Shown one piece after another: positions 1-10,560 of a DNA stretch of 64,000 nucleotides. Every line of letters begins with the position of its first letter. Positions within the stretch are counted from its first letter, which is position 1. The position numbers and the translations under genes are program-made. The notes beneath the pieces are model-generated. The model searched no databases and had not been told where the DNA came from. It saw only the letters and a program-made list of their open reading frames with translations. Location of the stretch: contig JACSVZ010000002.1 in NCBI GenBank assembly GCA_014706295.1, forward strand, positions 51,858,717-51,922,716, in the 5' to 3' direction. This DNA comes from Lycocorax pyrrhopterus obiensis. Lineage: Eukaryota > Chordata > Aves > Passeriformes > Paradisaeidae.

Positions 1-3000
1 TCCTCAAATCCAGAAATGGGTTGAGCATGAGTATCCACGGAAGCAGGGTGAGGATGAGTTCTGTTGCACAGATGAAGCAGAAACAATCTTGTCATCATTA
101 GGCAGAAGTGACTTGTGATTATTTGTAAGGATAGTTCAGGGAACTGCAACACAGTGAAACCAATGGGCAGACAACCGATGTATAGGAGGGTCAGCAAATA
201 CAATAGAAAAGGTGGAGTTAGAATTTGCTTATGTTTTATAGAAAAAAATTAAACCTTTTTCTGTGATTGGGAAGTATGTTTCTCTCCCTGAGTGCCAGGG
301 ATTTTGCTAGAGTAGTTTTTTTGCTGGTCAGTCATGTACTGTGTGTTATAAATTGTACTGAAGTCTGCCAGCTGAATAGGGGAGGAAGATCTTTGATCAC
401 AGTTTTCGGTGATGAGACTAATTAGGAAAATAAGTCTAACCAAGGCAAAAGGTCACAAGCCAACCAACCAATGAGCAAAGAATAAGAGTTGGAGATTAGG
501 GAGCATTTATCCATTTTTTAAAAGTAAAAAATTAAAAAACCCAAACAAACCAGCAGCTGTTGTGACTGAAATAATGGAGTAAAGGTTCAATAATTGAATA
601 CAGGCACCCCAAGGGGGGTGTTCTTCTTCCCTGACCATGTAGTTCAAGCTACTCTTTTGTGTGGCATCCTGCAGAAGTATTGAAAGAAATTATGGTTTAG
701 GGGTAGAGCTGAAGGTGAGGGTGAACTATGTGATTTAAAGACAAAATACAGGAGGGGAGTTGTGGACAGTTCAAGAAGTACAGAAATTTGCTGATCTGAA
801 GGGCCCAAATTGTAGATCACCAATGGATCTGTAACAGCATACACTTGTAAGACATGATGTCCAAGGTGGAAAACCATCGTTCTGTTCTGGAGGACGAGTG
901 GGCAGAAATGAAGGTGCAACAGCAGAGAGAAGAAGCAGAGAGCTGCTTCAACAAAACTGTATGTTAAAACAGGCCTGCCACCAGAAGCGCTCCAGAGAAA
1001 AGGCACGATATTGCCTATGAAACAGAAATTGAAAAGGAGTAAGAGGTGAAATATTGTGATTATCCTGCATCCTGGGATGACTGGATACAGCTTTGAATGA
1101 CTCGTGGTACTTCCATTGCATCGTATCACTTCAGTTTTGCATCTCTGAGAAATTACACCTGAGCTCTACAGAGAAGCTGACAAGGAAATTGATGGTGGTT
1201 GGTCATTAGGAGTCGGATGAAAAGCCTCAGTGTGCACACACAACATTTTACATCCATTTTTACTGTCATATGCATGAGAGAGATCCTTTCATAGTGCAGC
1301 AGATGAACTTACCTTTCCTCCCCAGCACAGCTTTGGCAGCTCTCCTGCAGCAGGAATTCGTCACTTAAATCTCAGTCTTTATAATTCCCTTTTTCCTGCT
1401 GCTCTCATAAATGAAACTGGGATAGAAGTACGGGTAGATAACAGGAAAGAAATGTGGTGTCAGCCTTCAAAAAGAGAAAGATCGTAGTAATTACTGTCAA
1501 GAAAGTCTAGCTTCAGTCCCTTTTAAAATACTGGAATGAATAACAGTTTCTAGCCATTTGGAAGATAGGAGAGGCATCAGGAATAAGCGCAGCTTACAAA
1601 AACAAACTGTAGCTGTTACTTTTTGACAGAATTGCCAAATGAGAAGACTGTGACAGATCCAGTGTAGGAATTTTCTGCCTGTAACAACTTCATGACAAAA
1701 GTTATATTTACAATTAATTCTTAAAATGAAGTGTAATACCACAGAGTAAAGATGGAGATGACACAAGAGATAAATGTCTAGTGGGACTGGTGTTGGGCAC
1801 CTGAGACACACTTATCATGTCCTCTGAGAAGGAGAGCTTCAGTGTTTGAGAATGGCTTTACGCTTGGTAAAGTTCTACTCAGATTGAGCGTGGGGCCCTG
1901 GAGTAGCCTTTTGTTTAACCTGCTCAAAATGCATGTCTGAGGTTCTTCTTTCCCGCTTGCACTACCAATTAAATACTGGTACTCATGGTAGGTCTTTATC
2001 ACCATTGCCTGCTTCCCTGTGTTCATGTCAGTTCCTCCTAGGAAGCCTGTCATTCTCATCCAGGGAGTCATATCATGCCAATAAGACAAACAGAAAGAAT
2101 GTATGATATTTATCATTCATTGCCTGCCCTGCCTGAGCAATGTTCTTCCCAGGGGAAAAAAAACCACATGGGAATTTGGTTTTTTTTGGATAATGTTAAT
2201 TTGGAAGGAGTAGGAATATAGATGATCACAGAAAGATGGTGAAAGAAAGATTCTTAGAGGTATAAGAATAAAAAAACTCGTGAGAGAGGATCAAGCATTG
2301 CCACCTAATAATTCATCTGAAGAGGAATGACAGCTATTGAGAAGAGGTGTATGGAGGCACTCAAGGGTTTAGAAACAGAAAAGATTAAATTAAGGAAGGG
2401 CAAAATTTGGGCTGAATATGAGAAGAGTTTTTCTACTAGTGAGATTTAGAAGATGCTGCAAAGAAATGGTCTAAATTCACCACTTTTTAAGGTAAAAGCA
2501 GATTAAAGTGTTCTTTAGAAAATATATGCAGATGGGGAGATTAGGCTGCATGTCTGCAATTTAGGAGTTCTGATGCCCAGAAGAATTATTTGAAGAAATC
2601 TGAAGTTCGTAACAACCTCCCTTTCTCTCTACAGCATGATGGAGTAAGTACCCCTACACTTTTTTTGGTGTAACACATTGAAGTGTTTTTGGAAAAGAAA
2701 TTGTTAACAGGTCTCCTTTACCTGTACAATTATTTATACTTTGTTTTACAGCAGCATCTTGCAGTTCTACTCCACATTAGATCTCACTGAGCTAAGTGCT
2801 GTCAAGAAATACAATAAAAGTTATTTCTTTGTCCCAGAGGTCTAATAATCTAAATGTAATAGATAATTCAACTATCAAGTTTTACAAATGGTTGGTTACG
2901 AAGCGAGGACAGAGTAGGTAACACCACCATGATGACAAAGTAACATAAGCTAACTGTTTTGCAAGTTGTTGATTTTGTTTGTGCTATGAGCTCTTTAAAA

Positions 3001-5479
3001 ATCGTATGAATACTTCTATGTTGAAAAAAATTTCGGTATTCATCTGTCACTGGAAGTGTATATTACAGCCAGAATGTAACTGAGACCAAGTCAGATATAT
3101 CTCATGTAAAGGATATGTACAAGGAACTGCATCTGTGAGCTGTATCAAAAAATGTTTGAGCATCCTCATGCCATGAGTTGTGAATACAAAAATATAGGTG
3201 CCCTAACCAATCTTCTGCTTTCATTGTTGAAATGCAGGGCAGCATGTAAAGAGTGTGATTGTGTTCCCTTCTGCACCAAGAAACTCCTGATGAACATTCG
3301 TTTCTGTATGACCACACCTGTCTCTGAGGGCAGGGTTGTGCTGCACAGTTCACAAGTGTGAGGACGGGGCTCTACAACTCACCTTACACCTATAACTTCT
3401 GAAAGACGTTCTCCTCCTTTGCATTTTTGTAGATGTTGCTTTCTTAGAAGATCTTTTCAGATTTAAGATAAGGAGCAGTGTTAGTGGTTTTTCACTACTT
3501 TTCTGCTCGTGTTCATACTCATATATACTGTGATCTGAGCCACGAAGTTACTGTAATTCTAGGGGATTTCCAGAGAATTGTTCTAAATTAACACTCTTGG
3601 TATTTCAGGTCAGATCTGCTTCCATGCATGCGCACGTAGTTTTAAAGATTCTAAAGAAATCAATTACCCCACTTTTTCTGTCTTCAAATTCTATGTTCTG
3701 CACTTTCTTTTAACTGCAATGATAGCATATTATATAAAGTTTCTCCTTTTCCCAATACTCACCAATAATGTAACCTTCAGCACAAAGGGCTGCGAGTAGT
3801 GAGTGGTGGCTGTGAGAGCTGTGAGTTCTTCTCTCCCTGAGAAGAAAAATAAACCCTCTGTTCTTGTATGCAAGAGGTAACACATGCTGGAACATGCGTG
3901 AATATAACATGAAGGTATTCCTTCAGGTTATTTTGCTTGATGCAGTTTGACGCCATCCTGTAAATGATATTCTCTTTGTTCGCATTGTTCTCAGTATTCA
4001 CTGGCAACAAAAAGGAGTATTTTTCAAGCTTGGCAGAAAGGGACCTTAGGTCTGCACTCCTTTTGCTCTTTTTCAGGACAGTGTCATTTGATATTTCCTC
4101 CAGACAGACTGTTAAAAAGCACCAGACTCAGCCTAGGGATGAAAAAAATACTGTTTATTTCTTATTCTTTTCAGAATCATGCAGAGCTAATTGCAGTTCT
4201 TTACTTTGTGTCAGCCTGTTACATTACAAGATTTCAGATACAATCCTTGTTTTCCTTCAGTTATCAGTATAATGACACATAGTCAGGAGCAAGCTGTCCA
4301 TATATTGAAGCTTCAGGAGCCTAGGCATATCTACCTGTGAATGGGAACTGAGGAGATGTAGCTAGTGGCTATTCAGATGAATGTCAATGGGAGAAAAGAG
4401 CCCTAAGGATGCCCAGCTATACATACTCCCATCTGGATGCTTCCTCCACTTCAAAGCATAGACAAAGCTGGAATCTCTAGCTGCAGGGTTTCACTCTATC
4501 TTATTCTGAAGAAATTCGTACAGCCCACAGTCTTTTAAGTGCATTGCTTTTAACCTGAGTAACTGAAATACGGAGAAAACAAAGTTAATGGTGGTCTACT
4601 TTAAAATGTGGTTCTGCAAGGACCTACAAGAACCCTAAGGGAGCACATTTCTACTGATGTCAGTCACAAACTTCCACTCCACAATCTGCAGGTAAATGCA
4701 GTGACTGGTGCAGGCAAGGGGGACTGGCCAGGGAGCAGCACGAGCAGCCTGCCCTGCCAGGCAAATGGGCAGCTGAGGGCCACACCAAGGGAGGCAGATG
4801 CAGCTCCTCACTAGCAAGGGTAACAGGCCCACAGTGTTCCTGCAGGAAGAGCAGGGCAGAAGATGGACACGTGCACCCAGCAGACCACAGATTGCCGTAA
4901 GATAAGTCTGCAGTGATGAGGGAGGTCTGAGATCAAGCCAGAAGTGAAGGCAGTAAGACAAGGCTGCCATAGGCAAGGTACAAGGCCAGGCACAGCATAT
5001 CTGCAAAATAGCTTGAGCAAAGGTTGCAGCTTCAGTGAAGCTTTCAGGTTACAGCATAGAGGATGCAGGAGTGGACACTGTCAGTGAGGGCTTCTCACAG
5101 CTCTTTTTCACAGCTTTGTTGTTTTCATGTCAGACTGGTCTAAGGTCATATAGCTGCATCATACCCGCGAAGGGAAAAGAAGCGATGCAGAGAAAGATGG
5201 TAGAGGCTCATAAAAGATGGATGATGCAGTCAGGACCTTGTAATGGTGTTTATAACGTGTCCAGTTTATTTTTAGCCAGTGATTTTTAGGCAGTCTGACT
5301 AATGAGAGATGAAATATGTCCACATAACCATGAAAGCTAATTTCATGGTTATGCAGACATTAGCTGAAAAATGCTGTATGAAGCTGTACACAATCCTCAT
5401 GTTGGAAGATTCCCTTGACTTGGGCACGTTCTCCATATACACGTGTACATCTAGGGCTTCACATTAAAATCCCTCTAAT
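1..5479. other. Unique non-coding DNA, no gene recognised
   Basis: No recognisable gene or repeat family apart from the hairpin listed separately at 5323-5353. The longest open frame is 161 codons on the minus strand (644-1129); it has no family resemblance I can name, and other short frames overlap it or lie beside it, as expected by chance in AT-rich vertebrate DNA. A somewhat GC-richer patch lies at about 4680-5000, open in both directions (4608-4814 plus, 4635-5006 minus) but without a known domain. A small A/T-tract inverted repeat (11-bp arms at 2156-2166 and 2177-2187) is low complexity. Exons with spliced ends cannot be excluded. Confidence 0.6.
5323..5353. repeat. Perfect 13-bp inverted repeat (hairpin)
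   Basis: The arms CATAACCATGAAA (5323-5335) and TTTCATGGTTATG (5341-5353) are exact reverse complements around a 5-base loop, GCTAA. A second, overlapping short inverted pair GCTAAT (5336-5341) and ATTAGC (5359-5364) shares the loop. No element family is recognised. It could be a transcript hairpin, a remnant of a small DNA transposon or a chance palindrome; the stem is too short for a typical microRNA precursor. Confidence 0.8.
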
Positions 5480-5760
5480 AGCTCCTCCGGAACTTTTAGT
5501 GTGGAAACTTGCCAGAAGCTTTTTGAAAACTCCAATGCACAGTACAGTGGATCACTTCTATCTACATGCTGTTGACACTTCCACAAAACTCTAACATATT
5601 AGTGAGCCCAGACTCTCCTTTTCACAAGCCTTGCTGCCTCTTTTGCCCAAAAGACTTTGTTCACTTCTGGAATAAGAGAATTCACTCCTCATTACAGACT
5701 CTCTCATCTCACCAGGAGTGGTCAGCCTAGCCAGCCTGCAGTTTCCAGGGTATCCTCTAG
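5480..5760 (-). mobile_element. Decayed CR1-like LINE reverse-transcriptase fragment
   Basis: Minus-strand translation from about 5757 down to 5591 reads GYPGNCRLARLTT, then SEQSLLGKRGSKACEKES. This parallels the conserved CR1/L3-type reverse-transcriptase stretch with the core NYRPVSLTS followed by a segment of the type HGF.KGKSCLTN. After a stop at 5591 the similarity continues in another frame (about 5480-5600): a piece like LTN.LEF..GVN, then SDPLYCALEFSKSFW, which corresponds to the motif-A block (usual core YLDF.KAFD). At 5521-5535 the catalytic Asp of motif A reads as Glu. The copy has at least one frameshift and stops, so it is dead. It is much more diverged than the CR1 tails elsewhere in the window. 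Motif resemblance comes from knowledge of the family, not from a search. Confidence 0.7.
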
Positions 5761-5860
5761 AAACTTTGTGGCTATAGGATTGATGCTGGCAGTCAGCCAG
5801 GCCTCCATCACAGAGGGTGTTTGAAGCAGTTTGCATGCTTTGGTCAGCAGTTCTGCAATT

Positions 5861-8800
5861 TCACATATGAGTTCCCTAAGAGCTCCCAGGCGAACACCAT
5901 CAACCTGAGTGACTTATGAACACAGCTTCTCTACTTGGTCTGATGCTTCCTGTGTATTTACTTTAAAGTCATGTAGCTCATCTGACTTATTTACTACAAA
6001 GTAAGTGTAGACATATTTATGCCATGATTTACACTGAAATCACAAAACCTAGAAGTTTTCTTCAGGCTCCATTGTAGAACCTCTCAGTGTCATCCCATGA
6101 AAAGACATTGGGATTTTAAATCCAAAAATATAAGTGAGCCATAGCATGGATAAACCTTTAACCTGGTATCTTTGAAGGAATTTAGAATGGGGTTTCCATG
6201 CCAGCTAGACTCTAGAGGGCTCTGAAAGCTAAGGAAGATCTAAACTACTATAATGCTATTGATACCCAAATATATCAGGTAACTCCCCCGGCACAGATGA
6301 GATCAGAATCTGGCCCTTGTGTATAATTCAAAATTATCTTGTCTGGTAAAGAAAGAAAGAGCTAGCAATAGTGAGATCCCCAGGTTTTTGTTATCTAAAA
6401 TAACGGCCAAATATGTCTATAAGGTTGTGAATGATCTCAAAGGGAAAAGTACCTTGTAAGAAAATGACAAGTATTGATTATTACATGGTAACAAAATCAC
6501 GAGACAGACGCTATGCTAATCTAAATCAGAGTGACTGCTACAAAGACTATAATAGAGACTTAGCAGAATTTGACATCTAGTGCTATACCTGTTATTTGGA
6601 CTTTCTGAAGTCAGTAAATATATTTTCTGTAGAAAGTTTACACAAGAGGTTGTTTTACATTCTATTTCCTCCAAAATCTAACAAAACAGTGATTTGCACC
6701 ACTGTCAGATCCTCATTCAAGTGTGAGTACTGAAACCTGGAAATGAGATTCAACACCCATTTTGATGCAGATATGAGAATGTGCACTGTCTCTCTTGCAA
6801 GATCCACTCACCTACCATGTAAAAATCTTTCAGCAAAGATTTGTTCTTACACGGCTATGAAAGTTCAGCAAGGGAATAGATCTGACATTTTGCTATGAAT
6901 TATTTCACAAATGTCTTCTTGTTTGGCCACTTCAGTTATTGTTTTGAAATAAAAAAAAAAAAAAAGGAGAAATCCAGTTAAATCACACCTAGAGCTCCTC
7001 AGAGGGAATAGGTCTGAATTATTGCTTACACGGCAGCTTGCCTCAAAACTTGAAGTTACTACCACCATAAATAAAGGCAAAATGTCAATAGCTATTTGAA
7101 GTTCTACTGCTATGCCAGCCTTTAATGCCTTTTCTAAATAAGGAGCTTCACGGCTAGTACAGCCCTCCTCTGGACAATGTACAGGACAGGAAGGAATAGG
7201 CTGGCTGTGGTGTTTTTTGTGGGCCTGCAGCACTCTACCCCAAAATGTACGGTAACTGACTGCAGGAGCTTAGTCCTCAGACATAAAAAATTGATGCAAA
7301 TCTATCACTATCCACAGCCTAGCAGAATTATGCCAGTTTAGTTTAGCAAAGGGCCCAAGCATAAAATTATGTATAATAAAAGATAAACTTGAGAGTTTCA
7401 TGAAATATTCAGGGTTGGTTTGTTTTATATAAACAAACTAAAGCTTTTCTTGCTCAACTTTGAAGCATAAGGAAAACTGGTATGTCTAGATGACCATGAT
7501 GTCCGAAATATGTATTTAGGAGGACATTATAAAGGACCTGGCAAGTTTCCTTTTTGTGTCTATAAAGTAAATGATTAAGGTTTCCTTGATGCTTTTGGTG
7601 CATCCAGAATCAAGGTTCATCTCTTTTTCAGTTTAAAAGGCATTTATTGCCATTCTTCATAGGGAAAAGAGTCTTCAATTGCTAGACCTGAAAGCCTGTC
7701 AGTTTGATTTTTCCTAAAAATCATGGCTTTTCAGAGTCACTCTCCTGAAAGGAGCAAACTTTTAAGGCATGTTATTTCATAGAACTGACACAAAAGGATA
7801 GATGCTTTTCACAACCTATTTCTAAGATCTGTAACTCAAGAAAAGTTCACCTAATTCACCTACAATTTTGACAAAAGGAAGTGTCTGTGCAAATCTCTAC
7901 ATCCAAAATGTGAAGTATCTGTGACTTAGTAACAAGGAGTGTGGAAGAGGCAAGGCAAAGGCAGATATATCGTGTTATTACAGAAGTTAGCGTTCAATAA
8001 CTAAAACTGCAACTGCAGAAAATGGGGTTTAAATTATATTTTTTCCAAGTATTTAGGGACAGTTACATTCTAAAAGGTTGACTTTCTATTTGTACTCTCT
8101 GTCAAATTTAACAGTGGCCATTCACAGTTCAAATTCTCTTCTGAAACAACACAGGAAACCCTGTCTTGGATTCCCAATGACTTCTGCAAGTTAACATGAC
8201 CAGCAAGCTCAAATACAGCTTCATGTGTTGACAGCATAGGAAACTTTGCTGCCTGCAGCACAATCATATTACTTTCCAGATGCTGGAAATAAATATTCCA
8301 GAGGATTTAGACTAATGGATCCCAGTCTGCCAATGTACCTCGTGTAGCCCCAGCTGTTAAAGCCACTTTATAAGCTGACACAACAGAAGGAAGCAAAACT
8401 CTTCCTGAATGAGTATTCCTGCTCAGTTTGTACTGCTGCCATTTCAATCATTTTGCCAGACTGACAAAGTCCAGGCTGTAAATTGGAGAGGTTACAGCAT
8501 TTAGCATGTGAAAAAGATTACAACTATAACATGTTTGGGTATGACAGACTTTGATAAATCTCAGGAGTGCTGGTTGAGACAACTGACCCACATACCTGTG
8601 TTATTCAGCATCCCGGCACCATACAAGTTTTTCACATCCTTTGAAGTCAAACATCTGCGAGAAAATTTCATTCTTTTCTTCCTTACGTGCAGAATATGAA
8701 GAATCTAACAACCCTTAACTGGAATATATTTATGTCTTCTCACAATAAATTGGGCTGGTGCATGTGTTTTGGCAACTCCAGTAACCAACCTGAGCATACA

Positions 8801-9455
8801 AATTTTACAGGTGACTAAAGTCAAACATCTCATGAGTCTGCAAACAGTCTAAGTGAGGCCCTATGAGTTCTCCTGGAACACAGAGGGATGCGCCAGCACC
8901 TCCCTCTTAGTAGGACTCCTCTCAGAGTTCACAAACTCTCAAGTTTATGATACTCAAAGGACCATCACCAAAAGCTGACAAGGCCTGGGCTGATACCCCT
9001 ACTCCTCGAGGTTCGACCCTCACCCATTGCGAATACCAAGGCAGTCCACATGAGCATTTCACTGACACTTGAGGGGAATTTTTCACAACTTTACCTTTGT
9101 GCATACTTCTTTTTGTGTGCCAGTGTGTGTGAATTGATTTTAATGCCCTATAGAAAGTATAGCATAAATATTGCCATGTCAGATCTATAATTGTCATCAT
9201 TTTAATTGTAGTAAATTCTATTGAATCACTTTAAAAATGTTAAATTAGTTGATTGATTAAAAGCTGCTGCATCCTTTAGTCATAAATTGTCAAGTCTGAG
9301 CCTCTTTGGCAAACGGGTCCACTGCACCTTGCAATCCAACAGAAGGGTCTTTCTTATCCCTTTTCATCCTTACCCTTTTCCATCCTTACTGTTTTCATTC
9401 CGACCTCTTGTAAATCATTCTAAATTGATTCTATTTTGATTTTCCTTTGTATGTT
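5861..9455. other. Unique non-coding DNA, no gene recognised
   Basis: Nothing beyond short chance frames was recognised. The longest, 122 codons on the minus strand at 6865-7233, includes a run of Phe codons made by the A15 tract at 6951-6965, which argues against it being real coding sequence. A B-box-like GGTTCGACCC at about 9010 has no convincing A box or tRNA fold around it. Confidence 0.55.
6951..6965 (+). repeat. A15 homopolymer
   Basis: Fifteen consecutive A, preceded by GTTTTGAAAT so that the start of the tract forms an AATAAA-like string. It could be the 3' end of an old retrocopy, but no source transcript is recognisable upstream and no flanking duplication was seen. Confidence 0.85.
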
Positions 9456-10560
9456 TGTAGTGGGTTGACCCTGCTTGGAGGCCAGGCTCTCACCAAAGCC
9501 ACTCCATAACTCCTGTCAGCAACTGGACAGGAGAGAGAAAATATAATGAAGGGTTGATGGATTAAGATAAGGTCTGGGAGAGATCAGTCACCAAACACCA
9601 TCATGGGCAAAACAGACTCATATTGGGGATATTAATCGAATTTATAACTAAAAAAATCAGAGCAGGATAATGATAAGTAAAACAAATCTTAAAAACACCT
9701 TCCCTCCTGTGATAGACTGGAAGGATTGATGGCTAAAAACATTTTGGGCATGTGTGTGGGGAAAGGGGGCAGTTTGGACCTTGCTCTGATGAGGCAATGC
9801 CCTGCTCCACACACCTCATCCTTCTTGGCCTGTATCCCAGCCCTGCAGTGGCCATCAGTCCCTGGTATACTGGAGGCAATGCTCCACATCCACCCCTGGA
9901 GCCCCAATCTAGCCCCAGAGTGGCCAAACAAGCAGAAGCCCCACCTGGGGAAATGGCCCAGGAAAGCCAAAGGATACTTAACCCAGGACACAAGGCAAGC
10001 AGGTCTTGACCCGACCTCCTCTTGGAATTTCTATCAGCTGAACAGCATTGGAACCAGGAGTGGTAGCTATACTTGTTCTTTTCTATATCTTTTCTGTCTT
10101 TCTTTCTCTTTCTTCCTCTAATTCCCTCTTTTTGGAGTTCTGAGTAATCTAAAATTGGACAGGCTTGTAGTTTGCGAAGTTGAATGGTCTAAGTTAATGT
10201 CTGATGAAGTGTTTTATGTTGATAAGATGCTGCTCTAAGATTTTGCCAACGTTCTCTAATTTTCTGACGTTGCCAGTAATGTTTGTTTTTTTAGTTTTGA
10301 CCTCTTGAAAATACCTCGTTGGTATTTATCCTGTGCATCTAACTCAGAGTACATTAAAAAAAAACCTTAAGCCCTTTTAAGAGGCTGGATCATTGAGACA
10401 GTTTTTTTTGTGCCTGACACCCCAACCCCTCTCTTCTTCACAGCTCTACCTCCTCCTCCTCAGTGGCATAGGGAGATGGGGAATGGGGGTTACAATCAAT
10501 TGTAGAAGTCACCCCTGTATCATCCCCACTACCAAAACCTTGCCATGCAAACCTAATACA
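9456..10560 (-). mobile_element. ERV solo LTR (family A), interrupted by another LTR
   Basis: The left end TGTAGTGGGTTGACCC (from 9456) and the right end GCAAACCTAATACA (to 10560) match the termini I remember for an abundant avian ERV LTR family. The outer portions, 9456-9707 and 10420-10560, read as one LTR split by the insert at 9708-10419. Flanking bases ATGTT (9451-9455) and GTGTT (10561-10565) match at 4 of 5 positions, consistent with a diverged 5-bp target-site duplication. The sense strand is inferred to be minus because the polyadenylation-signal-like and TATA-like parts of the family lie in that orientation. Near 10500 the sequence jumps from a mid-LTR motif (GGGAATGGGGGTTAC) to the terminal motif, so a further internal deletion is likely. 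No retroviral genes are present. Confidence 0.75.
9708..10419. mobile_element. Second ERV LTR (family B), nested in family A
   Basis: A 712-bp block starts TGTGATAGAC and ends GTGCCTGACA, i.e. TGT...ACA termini typical of LTRs, and sits exactly where the host LTR is interrupted. The host sequence resumes at 10420 with a C-rich stretch that continues the CCTTCCCTCC left before 9708. Bases next to the insert (CCTCC before, CCCCA after) are a poor match; in a C-rich target a decayed duplication cannot be judged. Near the right end ATTAAA precedes an A tract (about 10353-10365), followed by a T/G-rich run, which suggests a plus-strand polyadenylation region. An open frame of 131 codons (9726-10121) lies inside the LTR and overlaps open frames in other phases; it is treated as non-coding. 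Confidence 0.7.

Noticed and set aside
644..1129. 161-codon minus-strand open frame
   Set aside because: No domain, signal or family recognised and no gene context; frames of this length are expected by chance in 64 kb.
6865..7233. 122-codon minus-strand frame
   Set aside because: It is kept open partly by the A15 tract read as poly-Phe/Lys; no recognisable product.
8990..9030. B-box-like GGTTCGACCC, possible tRNA gene
   Set aside because: No acceptor stem, D arm or anticodon arm can be built around it.
9726..10121. 131-codon plus-strand frame with overlapping frames on both strands
   Set aside because: It lies wholly inside the inner LTR; LTRs of this type are not protein coding and the region is open in several phases.
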